Source of the DNA: Wyeomyia smithii
Lineage: Eukaryota > Arthropoda > Insecta > Diptera > Culicidae
Assembly: GCF_029784165.1 (NCBI RefSeq)
Contig: NC_073695.1
Span: 97,507,485-97,571,484, forward strand
Length of the DNA: 64,000 nt
Direction: 5' to 3'
Shown here: one piece after another, positions 45,450 to 56,837 of the stretch
Layout: every line of letters begins with the position of its first letter
Position numbering within the stretch: position 1 is the stretch's first letter
Position numbers and translations under genes: made by a program
Notes under the pieces: model-generated
Databases searched by the model: none
What the model was told of the DNA's origin: nothing
What the model saw: the letters and a program-made list of their open reading frames with translations, nothing else

Positions 45450-46890
45450 GTGTGAAAGTGATATAATGTAATCTGTAATCAAACGCGGGAAATGTTCAAA
45501 ATTTCACCACCCCAAACCGATTGTACAATTGTTCAATGTTCGACAGGTACCTAGTGGCCGCCGCAGCTATGCGCTTGAATGGACGTTCGCTTTGATAACG
45601 CTGCTGCCGGCTTACCAATAGTTACTTACTTTACTATGTACAAGGCAGGCGCGTATTGTGCGACGCATTTTCAGTTGCCCTTAGCGCGGCCGGTGTTTGA
45701 AAATACACTTCGATTGACCGCAGATTTTTGTGCTTCGCCGAGAAAGAATTCCTACGCATGTATTTTTATGGTACAGTGAAGACCGCTGGGGGCTGCGTAA
45801 ACCTTACAAGCCTCAAATTCTGCCGATTCTTACCCGATTTGATTGTACGCTTCAATCCACCCGGGGAGGCTTTGTTTTGCATCGATTTACACGCAGGCTT
45901 TATGCAATTTTTACTAGTGGTTGTCGATCGAGGCACTGCAGCTCAGGGGGGTGGAGTAGAAGAGTGTTGATATAGTTCGTGCGCCCCGTTAGCCGTTGCG
46001 TTGTTAATCAGCAGCTTTGTTTTTCATATAGGTTAGGATTAATTATTACCTATTTAGTCGGTTATGTGCTGTAAACAACCCGAAGTACGTTATTGGTTTG
46101 TTGTTTACGTTATTGGTTTGTTGTTGTTTTAATTGGATACCGAACTGTACCATTGATTGACATAACAGTTTTTTTGGAACCAAGATATCAAAGCACTATT
46201 CCCTCTCACTGCTCAGTAGAACAACAAAAACAAGAGAAAAAAGTTAAGATTAAGTTGTTAAGATTAACAAAGGATATAAAATCAAAAATCTGAGATGCCG
46301 ATTTTCACGAAAAACATCCGTAAAAAATAACAATTTCTTTGTTTTCAATGCTGAGATATGTTCTGCGAAATCAAAAAAGAACCAACGGATTTATATATAT
46401 TAATCTATATTTCATTCGATAGATAAAACATTGAATAATTTTGTAATGTATTGAGTATAAATATTACTTCATTTCACTAACCCTCAACTATCTTGTTTTA
46501 TCAATTCTAAAACAAATCATTACAATCAATTGTAGTCGAAGATTTAGTGTCTGAACACTACCTTTTAACTTCTTTTAAATACTTACACTCGCAAAAATGT
46601 AAACCATTCCAAGCGAATTCGTCCTGAAAATGCTAAAATTTGAAACGAACATTTTCAATCCTGATGCAACTATGACTAGAGATTTGGACTGTGTATTTGG
46701 AACTTTTCGACTCAACCGTTATTCTACAGAAGACCGTACCAGTTTTTGTAGCAGAAATCTTTGAAAAATTGCAAAGTTTTCAACTAAACTGAGAACTTGC
46801 TTTTCTAATTTTAACTGCAGTACTGCTTCAAATTTCGGACACTTAAGCTATGATGTAACAGATTAAATGTTCTGGTCGATTTCAAAGGTT
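45450..46890. other. no gene recognised
   Basis: The first 500 bases are less AT-rich and hold several short frames (45579-45975) without domains or signal peptides. The remainder is AT-rich. Confidence 0.35.
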
Positions 46891-46937
46891 TAGCTTTTTT
46901 TTTTTCAATTTTCGCTTATTTCCCGTCGAACTAGCTA
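46891..46937 (-). mobile_element. SINE 3'-end fragment
   Basis: The minus strand reads TTCGACGGGAAATAAGCGAA followed by A-runs, matching the tail of the SINE at 20836-21171. Only ~45 bp remain. Confidence 0.6.
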
Positions 46938-47389
46938 AGCACAGGAGTTTCCAGACCTTTGGCTCGGCGGAGCACTTTTTCAGACCAATATATTTGCTTT
47001 CTTGAAACTATAATTTTTTTTTCAATATTTGCACTATCTTGTCGTTTATGTTGATGTGGTATTAGTATTGTCATCGTAATCATTAAAATCAGTAGCAAAT
47101 ATTTACATTTTGACCATTTTTGGTTCTATTTTGCAAATATTCATCAATGGAAACGACTTATTCAATTGAACCAGTCAGCTTTCTTAGATAACGCAAGCTT
47201 TTTTCCGGAAAGACAAAATTATCAGGTAAAAAATTATAAGGTAGGTCTTGGCCCTAAAAATATTTTTAATCATCAATACCTTCCCAGAATAGCATTTTTC
47301 AATAGCTTCTCAAAAATGAGTGGCGTTTCCAAAAATTAAGCCAAAAAATGGCATTTTTTGCCTATAGCAACGTCTAGGCAAAGTTCCAG
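46938..47389. other. no gene recognised
   Basis: AT-rich spacer, no supported feature. Confidence 0.35.
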
Positions 47390-49217
47390 CCAAATCAAAA
47401 ATGTAAATCGAACCAAATTTGGCAGGTGGATGTTTTTAGGAGTAACAAATATGTCCATGTTGATTCGACACCCTTCCCTCTTCTGGAAGGGAGGGGTCCC
47501 ATACAAATGAAACACTAATTTCTGCACATCTCGAGAACTAACCAAGTAAATCGAACCAAATTTGGTAGGTGAATGTTTTTAGGGGTAACAAATATATCCA
47601 TAATGGTTCGATACCCCTCCCTCTTCTATAAGGGAGGGGCCCCATACGAATGAAACTCAAATTTCGCACAGCTCGAGAACCAATCAAGCAAATATAACCA
47701 AATTTGGCAGGTGAATGTTTTTAGGTGTAACAAACATGTCCATAATGTTTCGACACCCTTCCTTCTTCTGGCATATCTCCAAATACCATTTCGAAATCCA
47801 AGATGGCGACTCCCCGTTTCTGAAAAACAGCGGCAAATGGCCAAATACCACCCAACATGGGTATTTCCGTAATTGTTATGATGCACTGAAGCCACAAATC
47901 GACCTCAGACAACATTTCGAATTGTAAGATGGCGACTTCCGGTGTCTGGAAAACAGCCGAAAATGACCAAATACCACTCAATATGCGAATTTCTGGAATG
48001 GTTATGATGCACTGAAGCCACAAATCGACCTACCAACCTCAGACAACATATTGAATTGTAAGATGGCAACTTCCGGTGTCTGGAAAACAGCCGAAAATGA
48101 TCAAGTACCACTCTATATGAGCATTTCTTTAACCAGATTGACGCACGGAGGCCAGAAATTGTTTCCAAACGCCATTTTGAAATCCAAGATGGCAACTTCC
48201 GGTTTCCGAAAAACAGCGGCAAATGACCAATATGAGTGTTTCTTCAACCAGATTGATGCTTAGAGGTCAGAAATTGTCTCCAAATGCCATTTCGAAATTC
48301 AAGATGGCGACTACCGGTTTCTGACAAACAGCGGCAAATTACCAAATACCACCCAATATGGGTATTTCCGGAATTGCTATGATGCACTGAAGCCACAAAT
48401 CGACCTCAGACAACATTTTGAATTGTAAGATGGCGACTTCCGGTGTCCGGAAAACAACCTAAAGTGAGCAAATACTACCCAATATGAGTATCTCTGGAAC
48501 GAGAATGAAGCTGAAAATTGACCTCAGACACCATTATGAAAATGGCATTTGGAGACAATTTCTGGCCAATTTCTAGCTGCTGTGTATCATTCTGGTTCCG
48601 AAGATCTAAGATGGCAACTTCCGGTTTCTAAAAATCGGCCAAAAATGGCCGATTTCCATACAATATGAGTATCTTCGGAACCAGAATGATACACAGGAGC
48701 TAGAAATTGGCCAGAAATTGTCTCCAAATGCCATTTTCAAACCCAAGATGGCGACTTACGGTTCCTGAAAAATAACCAAAAGTGACCAAATACTACCCAA
48801 TATGAGTATCACCGGATCCAGAATGATGCAAGGAGCTAAAAATTGACCTCAGACACCAGTTTGAATTGAAAAATGGCAACTTCTGGGAAACAGCCGTAAA
48901 TAACCGAATACTACTACATATGGATATGTCCGTAATCGAAATGATGTAAAGAAGCCAAGCATTGACCCTGGACACCATTTTGAATTAGAAGATGACCACT
49001 TTCAGTTTCTGGAAAGCAACGAAAATAACTGAAATGCACTCAATATATATCCGGAATAGAGGTCATGTACAAGAGTCGAGGATGTTGTCATTTCGATAAA
49101 ACCAATCATTTCAAACGATGTAAACCAATCGCAAGGAATCAATGAGTTTGAAATGTTTAAAATTATTAAATTAAACACTAAAATAGGCGGGACAAAGTTT
49201 GCCGGGTCAGCTAGTTA
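47390..49217 (-). repeat. 1.8-kb dispersed repeat, minus orientation
   Basis: Inverse copy of 38570-39930. The minus strand starts near 49217 with TAGCTGACCCGGCAAAC and GTCCCGCCTATTTTAGTG, then at least eight CCATCTT/CCGGAAGT sub-units and two or three GGGACCCCTCCC / CCAAATTTGGT sub-units. The far 3' end with (ACAG)n is missing. It has more of the first sub-unit than the plus copy, indicating copy-number change within the repeat. Confidence 0.85.
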
Positions 49218-49387
49218 CTTATATAAGAGTAAGTTTACACATAAAAAAAAATTTCTGATAAAATTAAAAATAAAATGAAAAATGTATTACCAACCGTACT
49301 GGGCGTCTTGTCATGGACCACTCAAAAGACGAGTACGAATCCGGCCTCCCTCTCTTGTTACTAGTGAAAAAATATCTTCATATTTAG

Positions 49388-49441
49388 AATAAATAAAATG
49401 GAGCTTAATTCTTCAATTAAGCTCCATTTTATTTGTTTATT
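49388..49441. repeat. perfect 20-bp hairpin with 4-base loop
   Basis: AAATAAAATGGAGCTTAATT (49391-49410), CTTC, then its exact complement (49415-49434); pairing extends imperfectly outward. It could stall a polymerase or be the trace of a deleted inverted-repeat element. Confidence 0.8.
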
Positions 49442-49862
49442 GCAACTAAAACTTTGAAAAATTAAATAAAAAACTATCAGTAACATTAGAAACATTAAAA
49501 CATTTTTGAGCAAAACACTGATCGACAAACGCGAAAAAAATGTTGCGCAAAAGCTTAAAATAGTTGCCCTTAAAAAATTATAGCTTTTAAACCAATGCTG
49601 TGAATTTCATTCACAGGGAAAACTCATTCAAGTCGCTGAAAAAGTTACTATAGTTAAGAAGCTATAATCTTCAATTTTTTCCTAGTTTGAGCTCTAGTAA
49701 TAATCAAATTCCTACGATGCAATATGATTTTAATAGTAACTACAAATCATAAAGCTCTTGATAACTAACTTTCAACACGCACACGTTTTTGAGTTATTTC
49801 AATATTAACTACATGCACGACGTGCGAAAAGTGTGCAAGCTATACGAAATAGAGTTATACGT

Positions 49863-49928
49863 CCTGCGGTGGTTTAATCGCATCTGACCGGAGATTAGAA
49901 GTTGTAGGTTCGAGTCTCACCTGTTGGA
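49863..49928 (+). pseudogene. tRNA-like sequence (degenerate tRNA-Arg or SINE head)
   Basis: A-box TGGTTTAATCG and B-box GGTTCGAGTCT are correctly spaced; CCTGCGG pairs with CTGTTGG as an acceptor stem, and TCTGA pairs with TTAGA around a 7-base loop, CCGGAGA. The loop lacks the invariant U33, the D-loop lacks GG, and the T-stem has a mismatch. CATCTGAC...GATTAGAAG resembles arthropod tRNA-Arg. T5 follows at about 49933. No intact anticodon, so called a pseudogene. Confidence 0.5.
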
Positions 49929-51829
49929 CTATATTTTTCAATAATTTCTAATTAACTTTTTCCCCAGATAGTAAATTTTTCAATCGTCAACTTCACATTT
50001 ACTACTTGGAATAGAAATTTCAATGTTAGGTTTAAAAAATTTCAGTTTTTTATACAAAAACGCTTTTTGTGAGTTTTTGTGGTTTTTCAGGAACGAACAC
50101 AGATTTGTTGAAATGCACGATTGATATAACACAACTTATTCTTTGTCATCAAAGCGATTAGATTATTAATTCAGAAATTATGTTTATGTTCACATTCACA
50201 AGGAATATGTTTTTCCATGGGTTGAATAATTCAAAAAATACTACAAGCTATACAGGCCTAGGGTTGTATGAAATGGTGACGTGGGACTGAACACTGTAAT
50301 TACTGTAATTACAGATAACAGATAGAATTAATCGTTTGTTCAGTGATTTACGTATTTTTATTCTCAGCCTCCCCTTCATTTTTTCATAAATATGTTTAAT
50401 AACGCTCGAAAGAACTTTATTCACACTTGGTGATATTATGCCTGTAATGTATATTTTGTGTGCAAACAACATTTAACAATTACAACGAAGTTAAAGTTTT
50501 GCTTCACAAGTTTGTTCCATTTGCCAACAATTACATTCACTATATTACGAAGACAGCTAATATAAACATATTATATTATTTGTAAAGTTAAAAAAAAATC
50601 ATCTAACAATGTTGAAATGTAGAAAAGAGATTCTGAATAGATCTTACTAAATGGACAGAAAATTCACAAGTACTCGCCGGCTCTTACTCTTCTATTATTT
50701 GGTATTTTTAGGATCTTACTCTTTCGATATTATGTCGGTCACGATTATTTAGTGAATATCGAAAATAAAATTCAACAAAATATTTTATAAATTATAACCG
50801 TTGCAAAAATGTTCAATTCTTGTTGAGTAATCTATGGTTTTTACGGTAACCATATTCATGAGATAAACTTTCAATCACCATCAGTAGCAGCATTGCAGTT
50901 TTGATTGCACGCGAATAGAAGTCGTGCCCGCTGCAATGATAGACGACGAGAAACTATAGGCGCTCTGCTCCTCTATATACTCTACGGTGCTGTTGCTTTT
51001 ACCAGCATCTTTTCATTCAAGACATCAGTTTTTTATTACGCTCTAACAGCAGGTTTGGAAATTGTTCTAGGAAAAGGGTTGTTTCAAGCTTTTCGAAAAC
51101 CCTTTACCTTCGAGATATCAAATTAGTCTAGGTTCATGAAAGCAAACAGAGACTGGCCTATTGGGACGGGGAGACTCTGTCAATTTTTTTTTTTAGATAT
51201 TGATACAGAGAATTTCACAGGGAATGGTTGGTGTCTATTCATGTCGTCTGTGCTAGGAATGCTCGCATGTGATTGGTTCATTGTTCGCGTAAATTTGTCC
51301 TTCACACTTGTTATCGATTTTTACCGCTTTGCAATGTAAAAATAATGATAACTAGCGTATTACAAAATTGTTAAACATTTTATCTATCCAACAAGATATT
51401 GGTTATTGTTATCCATCATGTGGTTATGCTGTTATTATCGTTTGAAATTTGACGCACCTAATGCCAGTTCCATTTCCAATTTTACAAAATGCATATCAGT
51501 ATAGAAAACAAAGACGGAGTCCCACGTCAAAAATGGAAATATCTCTCTAAATCAATCATCCAATCTCTTTGATGTCAAAGAGTAAGTAGTATTATATTGA
51601 TTGTATATTTCAATAAATTCATACTTGTTACTGAAGAGCCAAAAATAACTTACAAAAAGCGTATTTTCAATAAAAAAACTGAAATTTTTCAAATCTAATA
51701 TTGAAATATCTCAAAAAACGAAGGTAAGTTAGTCGCCAAGAGCTTTATTTTCATAAAAATATTAATTTGAGGGAAAAATTCAACCCTTTTTTGATTTATT
51801 GTATTATTTGATGTTTAGTTTAAAAGAAA
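49929..51829. other. no gene recognised
   Basis: AT-rich. Contains 50247-50290, inverse of 20259-20300 (CACCATTTCATACAACCC), and the dispersed motif near 51509. Short frames at 50905-51339 are not supported. Confidence 0.35.
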
Positions 51830-52637
51830 TTCAACTTAAATTCAAAATAACTTGAAAATAGATGCATTCACGAGGCCAATTATTATGAGCTTTTCAATTT
51901 AAAATGACTATTTTAATTGTTTGAAATCATTGGAATAAATATAATTTGAGCTTGTCCATCATAAACGTTTTCCTGAAATCCATCCATCCGACTTAACGGT
52001 AAGAACACGTTAGGATCCCCAGTTCAGAACCAGTAACTAAACCTCGCACGATGCCAGCAACTAGAGGCCCGAGGAACGCTATTTCCAGGTGCGTGTCTTG
52101 GTTCAGCAGAAAAATACCACTTATGTTGCTCATTGTTTTCGTTTTAGATTTTACTTTAACTCGTAGTCAACAGCGAGGATAAAAAAGGTGCTCTCAGTTT
52201 ATAAGATACTTCTATAAAGTAAGACACTAGATTTAATTGGCTCCGTAAAAGATTATTTTGTATTGTGCCATGTCAAATAAATTTTGTGAACAAAAAAAAA
52301 TACTTTGAAAAATGTTGAAGTTGATTTTTTCTATAAATAAAAAAATCGTTTTTCATGTCTCCATCCCGGTCATTTTATCAAAAGTTTCGTTTTAACTTCC
52401 AGCTTTTTTACAAGCAATATAAGAAAAACAGCTCTTTTTTTTTTGTAAAAAAAATAATTTTTTTGGTCCAAATAATTTGTTTTTTTTTCTATGTATAATT
52501 TTTTATAAAGAGCTCTTTTACTGCCGCGCATAGCATGTCAGTCCCGTATGTCAAAATGCATTCGCACTTTTAGGAAATAAGTCTTGAGACTGAAAAATTT
52601 TTGTCACCGCGAAAAATACTCAGTTTACTAAGTCAAA

Positions 52638-53898
52638 TAGGGGAACTGCTCCATTATTCATCTCATTAAGCCGACATTCACGAAGAATGCACGGATTAAA
52701 CAACAAATTTTAATGAAACCATTGAACAAATAAACAAAATACGCTAACGTGCTCTTATAGAATCGTTCAGTTTTGTATATTTAGTAAACTTAGCTAGATT
52801 TATCCTGAATTTTGTAAAACAAACCATTTTGCACAACGCTTCCACATCCATCTCAAAGCTTAAATCACTGCTCAATTATTCTTCTCACGACGCCCCCATA
52901 TTCATCACACTGCAGTGCACTGTTAATCATGAATGAATCACGTTATCATGAATGAACGTAGCCGCAGCCTGTCGTAGTAGGTTACCTAGATATCCGCTGT
53001 AGTTGTTTACGTGCAAGTATGGTAACCTAGGTAACCACGGCAGTGCTGTCCATTTATTTCAATTATGTCGGAATAATTCAACATTTTCAGTATGATTTGT
53101 ACGTAACCGATTTAGCAACTTTTGATTTTCTTCAAGGCATTGAAAACAGATAAAAATACATACAATTGAAATTTAGGAATCGTAGAAATTCATCTCTTAT
53201 AACAACAATATCGCACGCTAGCCTGTGGGGCTAATGCGATTTCGATTATTAGTTGAGAGAATTCGTTATCGATATTGTTTTTGGCACATTTTGCATGTGT
53301 AGGATAAGTACAACGATACACCGTGCCCCAGTGCTACGTCGAGAAAATTTTCCAGCTCGAAAAGATCCTCGACCTGATCGGGAATCGAACCCGACATCAC
53401 AACCGTGTGGGAGAGCTAGCCGACCGACATCGCTAACCACAGAGCCACGGGGACCACAATTCACAATTCATCTCATATATTTCTACTAATTCAAGCTGGT
53501 TTATGCAAATTTGAGGTGAACGTTTCTAAGATTAAAGTATTCTTAGTGTAGTGAGTGATTTTGTTTTGTGATTAAAATAAAAAATGGTCCGCTAGTGATG
53601 AGACAAACTTTGGTTGGCTGCTGAACGAGTCCCGTTGTAGCCGTACAGAACAATGCGCGGATTTTGTTTCGAGTTTTCGAGTGCAGATGTCTGACTATTA
53701 TATCAAATTTAGAGCTTTTAAGTGAGTTTTTAGGATTCTACTTTATGAGAAATCTAAAGTGAACTAAGAAGAATCCATTCCATGGATTAGCAGATCGATT
53801 TAGTTAAAAAATATGCGTTTATTTCTGTTTTCAGTTGTGTTTTCATGTTGTATGAGATGAATATATGGGCTGAGATTGATAATGGAGCAGTTCCCCTA
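52638..53898. mobile_element. 1.26-kb TIR element with TA target duplication
   Basis: 52640-53896 begins GGGGAACTGCTCCATTAT and ends with the exact complement, with TA on both sides. Comparison with the intact arm at 6.6 kb confirms insertion at one TA. The TA duplication fits the Tc1/mariner superfamily; no transposase is present. It contains a SINE (53250-53457). Confidence 0.88.
53250..53457 (-). mobile_element. tRNA-derived SINE
   Basis: Minus strand: head GGTCCCCGTGGCTCTGTGGT with an A-box-like TGGCTCTGTGG, then a B box GGGTTCGATTCCC (about 53379-53391). The body includes GATCTTTTCGAGCTGGAAAA and GCACGGTGTATCGTTG, and the 3' end CGATAACGAATTCTCTCAAC. Typical pol III promoter layout. No clear TSD. 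A different family from the SINE at 20.8 kb. Confidence 0.78.
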
Positions 53899-53960
53899 CG
53901 CGTGCAAAGTTTCATTCAAATGAAAAATGGTCGATTAAATTTTTGCGATTTCAAGATCAT

Positions 53961-54700
53961 TTGGCACGGAAACGCTCGTTAGAATGTAAACGTTATCAAA
54001 AGCATAGTTCGCATATTTTGAGAAAACATACAACATCTCATTCTCTTACTGAGTCCACCACTACTCAAAACATTTTCATTTCAACAGAAAAGCAAAATAA
54101 AAACAAATTTTTATGCTTGTTTGCTATATTTTTCTTCTACTCCGCTCTACCCAACACCCAAATAATACTACCTAGTACTGAGGTACCACGAAATAAATGC
54201 ACATAAATTGCTATTGAATTTATTTTCATCAGTTGTTCATGCCACTGTCAGCACAGTTCTTCGATGTCAACACTGTAAACATTGATATTTATGTTTGGCT
54301 ATGAAATTTATCGTTTCGAACCGCCTAAATTGGTTTATTTAAACTCCACTGTAGCGCCAAATTCTTAGTAATTGGGATTTATTATTTTTCTCTAAGAAAA
54401 GGGGTGCTCTTTTACAATTGTGATACATTCGACATTATTGTAACTTGCGGTTTTTCTACAAAGGGTGAACATTTCATAAATAGCAGTTCGTTTTTGCATA
54501 AATTATTGAAAGTTTTAATGCTCCATCAACCTCACAACTAAATCGCGATTAGGTGCTGTCTAAATGAACCAATCCCACGGCTCACCAGGTGGGTCGATAC
54601 TAGCGATGCATAACGTTGGGCGCGAAGCGTCTATTGTATCAAATTAATGCAAAAAAATATGTCGGCTGTTGAACCAAAGCCGAAGGATTGCGTGGGCAAC
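53961..54700. other. no gene recognised
   Basis: Spacer between the element and the second RR-2 gene. AGCCGAAGGA (54678) and TCCTTCGGCT (54722) form a 10-bp inverted repeat that overlaps the shared upstream motif of the cuticle gene. Confidence 0.4.
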
Positions 54701-54708
54701 CTTGACAA

Positions 54709-54729
54709 GGGTGGTAAAATTTTCCTTCG
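54709..54729 (+). promoter_or_regulatory. shared upstream motif of RR-2 gene 2
   Basis: GGGTGG, nine bases, CCTTCGG; counterpart of 27014-27031 in the paralogous gene, at nearly the same distance from the ATG. Confidence 0.35.
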
Positions 54730-54810
54730 GCTGGAAACACCCTTTTGCTACATGTCAGTTCCGTTCTAAAGACCTTGATATGCAGAAGAGAAAATTGATA
54801 GGATTTTTAC

Positions 54811-54880
54811 CATAAATACGAAGTCATCCACGGCACAAACCACACAAGTCAATCGGTTTCGATTCTAACTAGAACTCAGT
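54811..54880 (+). promoter_or_regulatory. weak core promoter of RR-2 gene 2
   Basis: CATAAATAC at 54811-54819 lies 99 bases before the ATG; TCAGT at 54876 is too far downstream for normal spacing, so the start site is uncertain. Confidence 0.4.
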
Positions 54881-54909
54881 GTGTGCTCGAGTCGGTAGAT
54901 AGTGCAATC

Positions 54910-55565
54910 ATGATCAAATTTTCCGTGGTGGCTTTTGCCCTATTGGGCGTTACTTTGGCCTACGAGCACTACGGTTTTATCAATGAGGTCAAGCATATCC
55001 CATACAAGTGGTACGGTGGCGGCGAAGGCGGCATCGGCGGTGGAATGGGTGGCGGAATGGGCGGCGAGTTTGGCGGTGGTATGGGTGGTGGTTTTGGCGG
55101 CGGCATGGGTGGAGGAATGGGCGGTGGTTTCGGCGGTGGAATGGGCGGCGGAATTGGTGGCGGCTTCGGAGGCGGCAGCGAGGTGAGTTAAATTTGAACC
55201 CGTACTTTGGGATCGACCGTGCAAATATTTGTTCCTCATTACTCTTCTCTCAGGGTGGAGAGGAATACTACTCGTACCCGAAATACAAGTACGAGTATGG
55301 AGTGAAGGATTACAAAACCGGAGACCACAAGAGCCAATGGGAGGTACGAGATGGAGATGTCGTCAAGGGAGAATACACACTGGATGAGGCCGATGGAACT
55401 AAACGCATCGTTGAGTATTATGCCGATAGTAAAAACGGTTTTGAAGCCAAGGTGAAGAATATCGGACATGGAGGAATGCAGGGAGGAATCGGCGGCGGTG
55501 AGGGTGGATTCGGAGGCGGTTATTACGGCGGATACAGCTATAGTAAGCTGAAAAAATACAATTGA
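54910..55565 (+). CDS. RR-2 cuticular protein (CPR family), two exons, long Gly-Met-rich spacer
   Basis: Paralogue of the 27.2-kb gene. Exon 1 is 54910-55182 (91 codons); the intron is 71 bp (GTGAGT at 55183, CAG ending 55253, phase 0); exon 2 is 55254-55565. The product has 194 residues. Signal peptide: MIKFSVVAFALLGVTLA; then YEHYGFINEVKHIPYKWYGG, then about 50 residues of GGGM/GGGF repeats, longer than in the paralogue. The RR-2 domain (about 96-160) has YPKYKYEYGVKDYKTGDHKS, DGDVVKGEYTLDEADGTKRI and VEYYADSKNGFEAKV. The end is Gly-rich and closes YSYSKLKKYN. It binds chitin in exocuticle by family knowledge. ATTAAA at 55632 may be the polyadenylation signal. An upstream in-frame CTG gives no better start. 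Confidence 0.95.
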
Positions 55566-55631
55566 ACTGTTCGATGATGATGCAAGACTGAAATCAACCG
55601 ATGCCAAGTTATGTAACCTAGAATATGCAAT

Positions 55632-55637
55632 ATTAAA
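55632..55637 (+). terminator. probable polyadenylation signal of RR-2 gene 2
   Basis: ATTAAA, the commonest variant hexamer, 67 bases after the stop codon; no AATAAA is closer. Confidence 0.45.
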
Positions 55638-56837
55638 GATTTTAAAAGATTATATCATTTAATCTGTTAGTTTGAAAAAACAAATCACAATTCTTTCTTT
55701 CTATCATGTCCACCCGGTCGAAATTTTCATCAAAAAATAGCCTCCCGCAAACCCCGGTTGCTATTAAAACGACGATAGAATTTATCTGCTCATAAATCCA
55801 CTTTCGTTATTGCCAAAATCCCCGGAAAACGTTCAACAGCACACAATAAACCGCTTCACATTCGACGCGAACACTCGAACTCTCAACGGGGCCCTCAAGA
55901 GTTTTCGCTGCGACAGAACGACCCGCCAGTGTCAGCGTGCCTGAATCCCGTTCGGCACTGTTTGTTTCTCTCGCACCCGGAATGCCATCATATCGCGGTG
56001 TTATTTATGTGTGTACCTCTCAATTATCGCGATTACGCGTGCTGGCTTTGACGGTGCCGGTGCCAATTCAAGCTGCTTTCGTAACTCCTCCAGTGTTTTG
56101 GTGGTGGCAAAACCGAAAGACTAGTCATCGTCACCATCAGCAGCAACAGCACTGGCTGTCTGGCAGAGGCGATCGGGTATATATGAGTGTGTTTGTGTGT
56201 GTGTGTGTGTGTGTTCGTGTGCAAATGATAAGAATGTAAAAATTTAGTTCCTCTACTATCTGTTTCGCGATTGTCGGTCGGCCCCATCGCGTTTCGGTGG
56301 CCCAAACAACACGGAGTAGCCACACACGCGATCGCCTTATGATAGCTACCAGGTCTTCCTTGTGCCTGCGGAATTACAAGAAACTGTGAAGTGGTTCGAT
56401 TTATTGGCGCCTGCAGCGGTGTGTCATGGGGCCACCTCCGTTTTGACTGTGGGGCGGGTGCAATCACTTCGGAAATGATGCACTGCCCCGAAGTACATGG
56501 ACGTTGACCGGGAAATAAACACACAGCTCCGCGTGAGTAAATTCCCACGGTAGGCAGTCGAATAGATTCGACAGTAAACCAACTTTCAAACGACAATCAC
56601 CAACTTTCAGATTGTTGGTCTGTTGAGATTTAGACATCTGTGCGTTTACGACTGGAGCGATGATTCACGACTATGGATGCATTTCTCTCATTAGCGATAG
56701 CAGTGTTTTCCGATTTGTTAGTGGATTGGGGTTACAAAAAGATGCTTTCATATTATTGATCTTGCATAAGCAGATTTGAATCATCGTTAAAGTTCCTTCT
56801 CTATTCTTATCATTTATTTACCGCTTTATAAGTAAGT
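55638..56837. other. no gene recognised; GC-richer stretch
   Basis: 55860-56600 is less AT-rich. A 187-codon minus-strand frame (56033-56596) lacks an ATG start and includes a His-Thr run made by the GT repeat at 56187, so it is not called. Confidence 0.4.
56187..56220. repeat. (GT)n microsatellite
   Basis: About 15 GT units with one TT and one TC interruption. Confidence 0.9.

Larger units (their letters stand above)
51830..53960. mobile_element. decayed right arm of a second long-TIR element copy
   Basis: AACTTAAATTCAAAATAACTT (51835), CTCCATCCCGGTCATTTT (52360), GAAAAATACTCAGTTTACTA (52612) and GCAAAGTTTCATTCAAATGA (53905) follow the order and orientation of the right arm at 6110-6690. 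The gene and left arm are absent. A TA-flanked element splits the copy between AGTCAAA and CGCGTGCAAAG, words that are adjacent in the intact arm. Confidence 0.75.

Noticed and set aside
56033..56596. 187-codon minus-strand frame
   Set aside because: No ATG start, contains a His-Thr run from a GT microsatellite, no domain.
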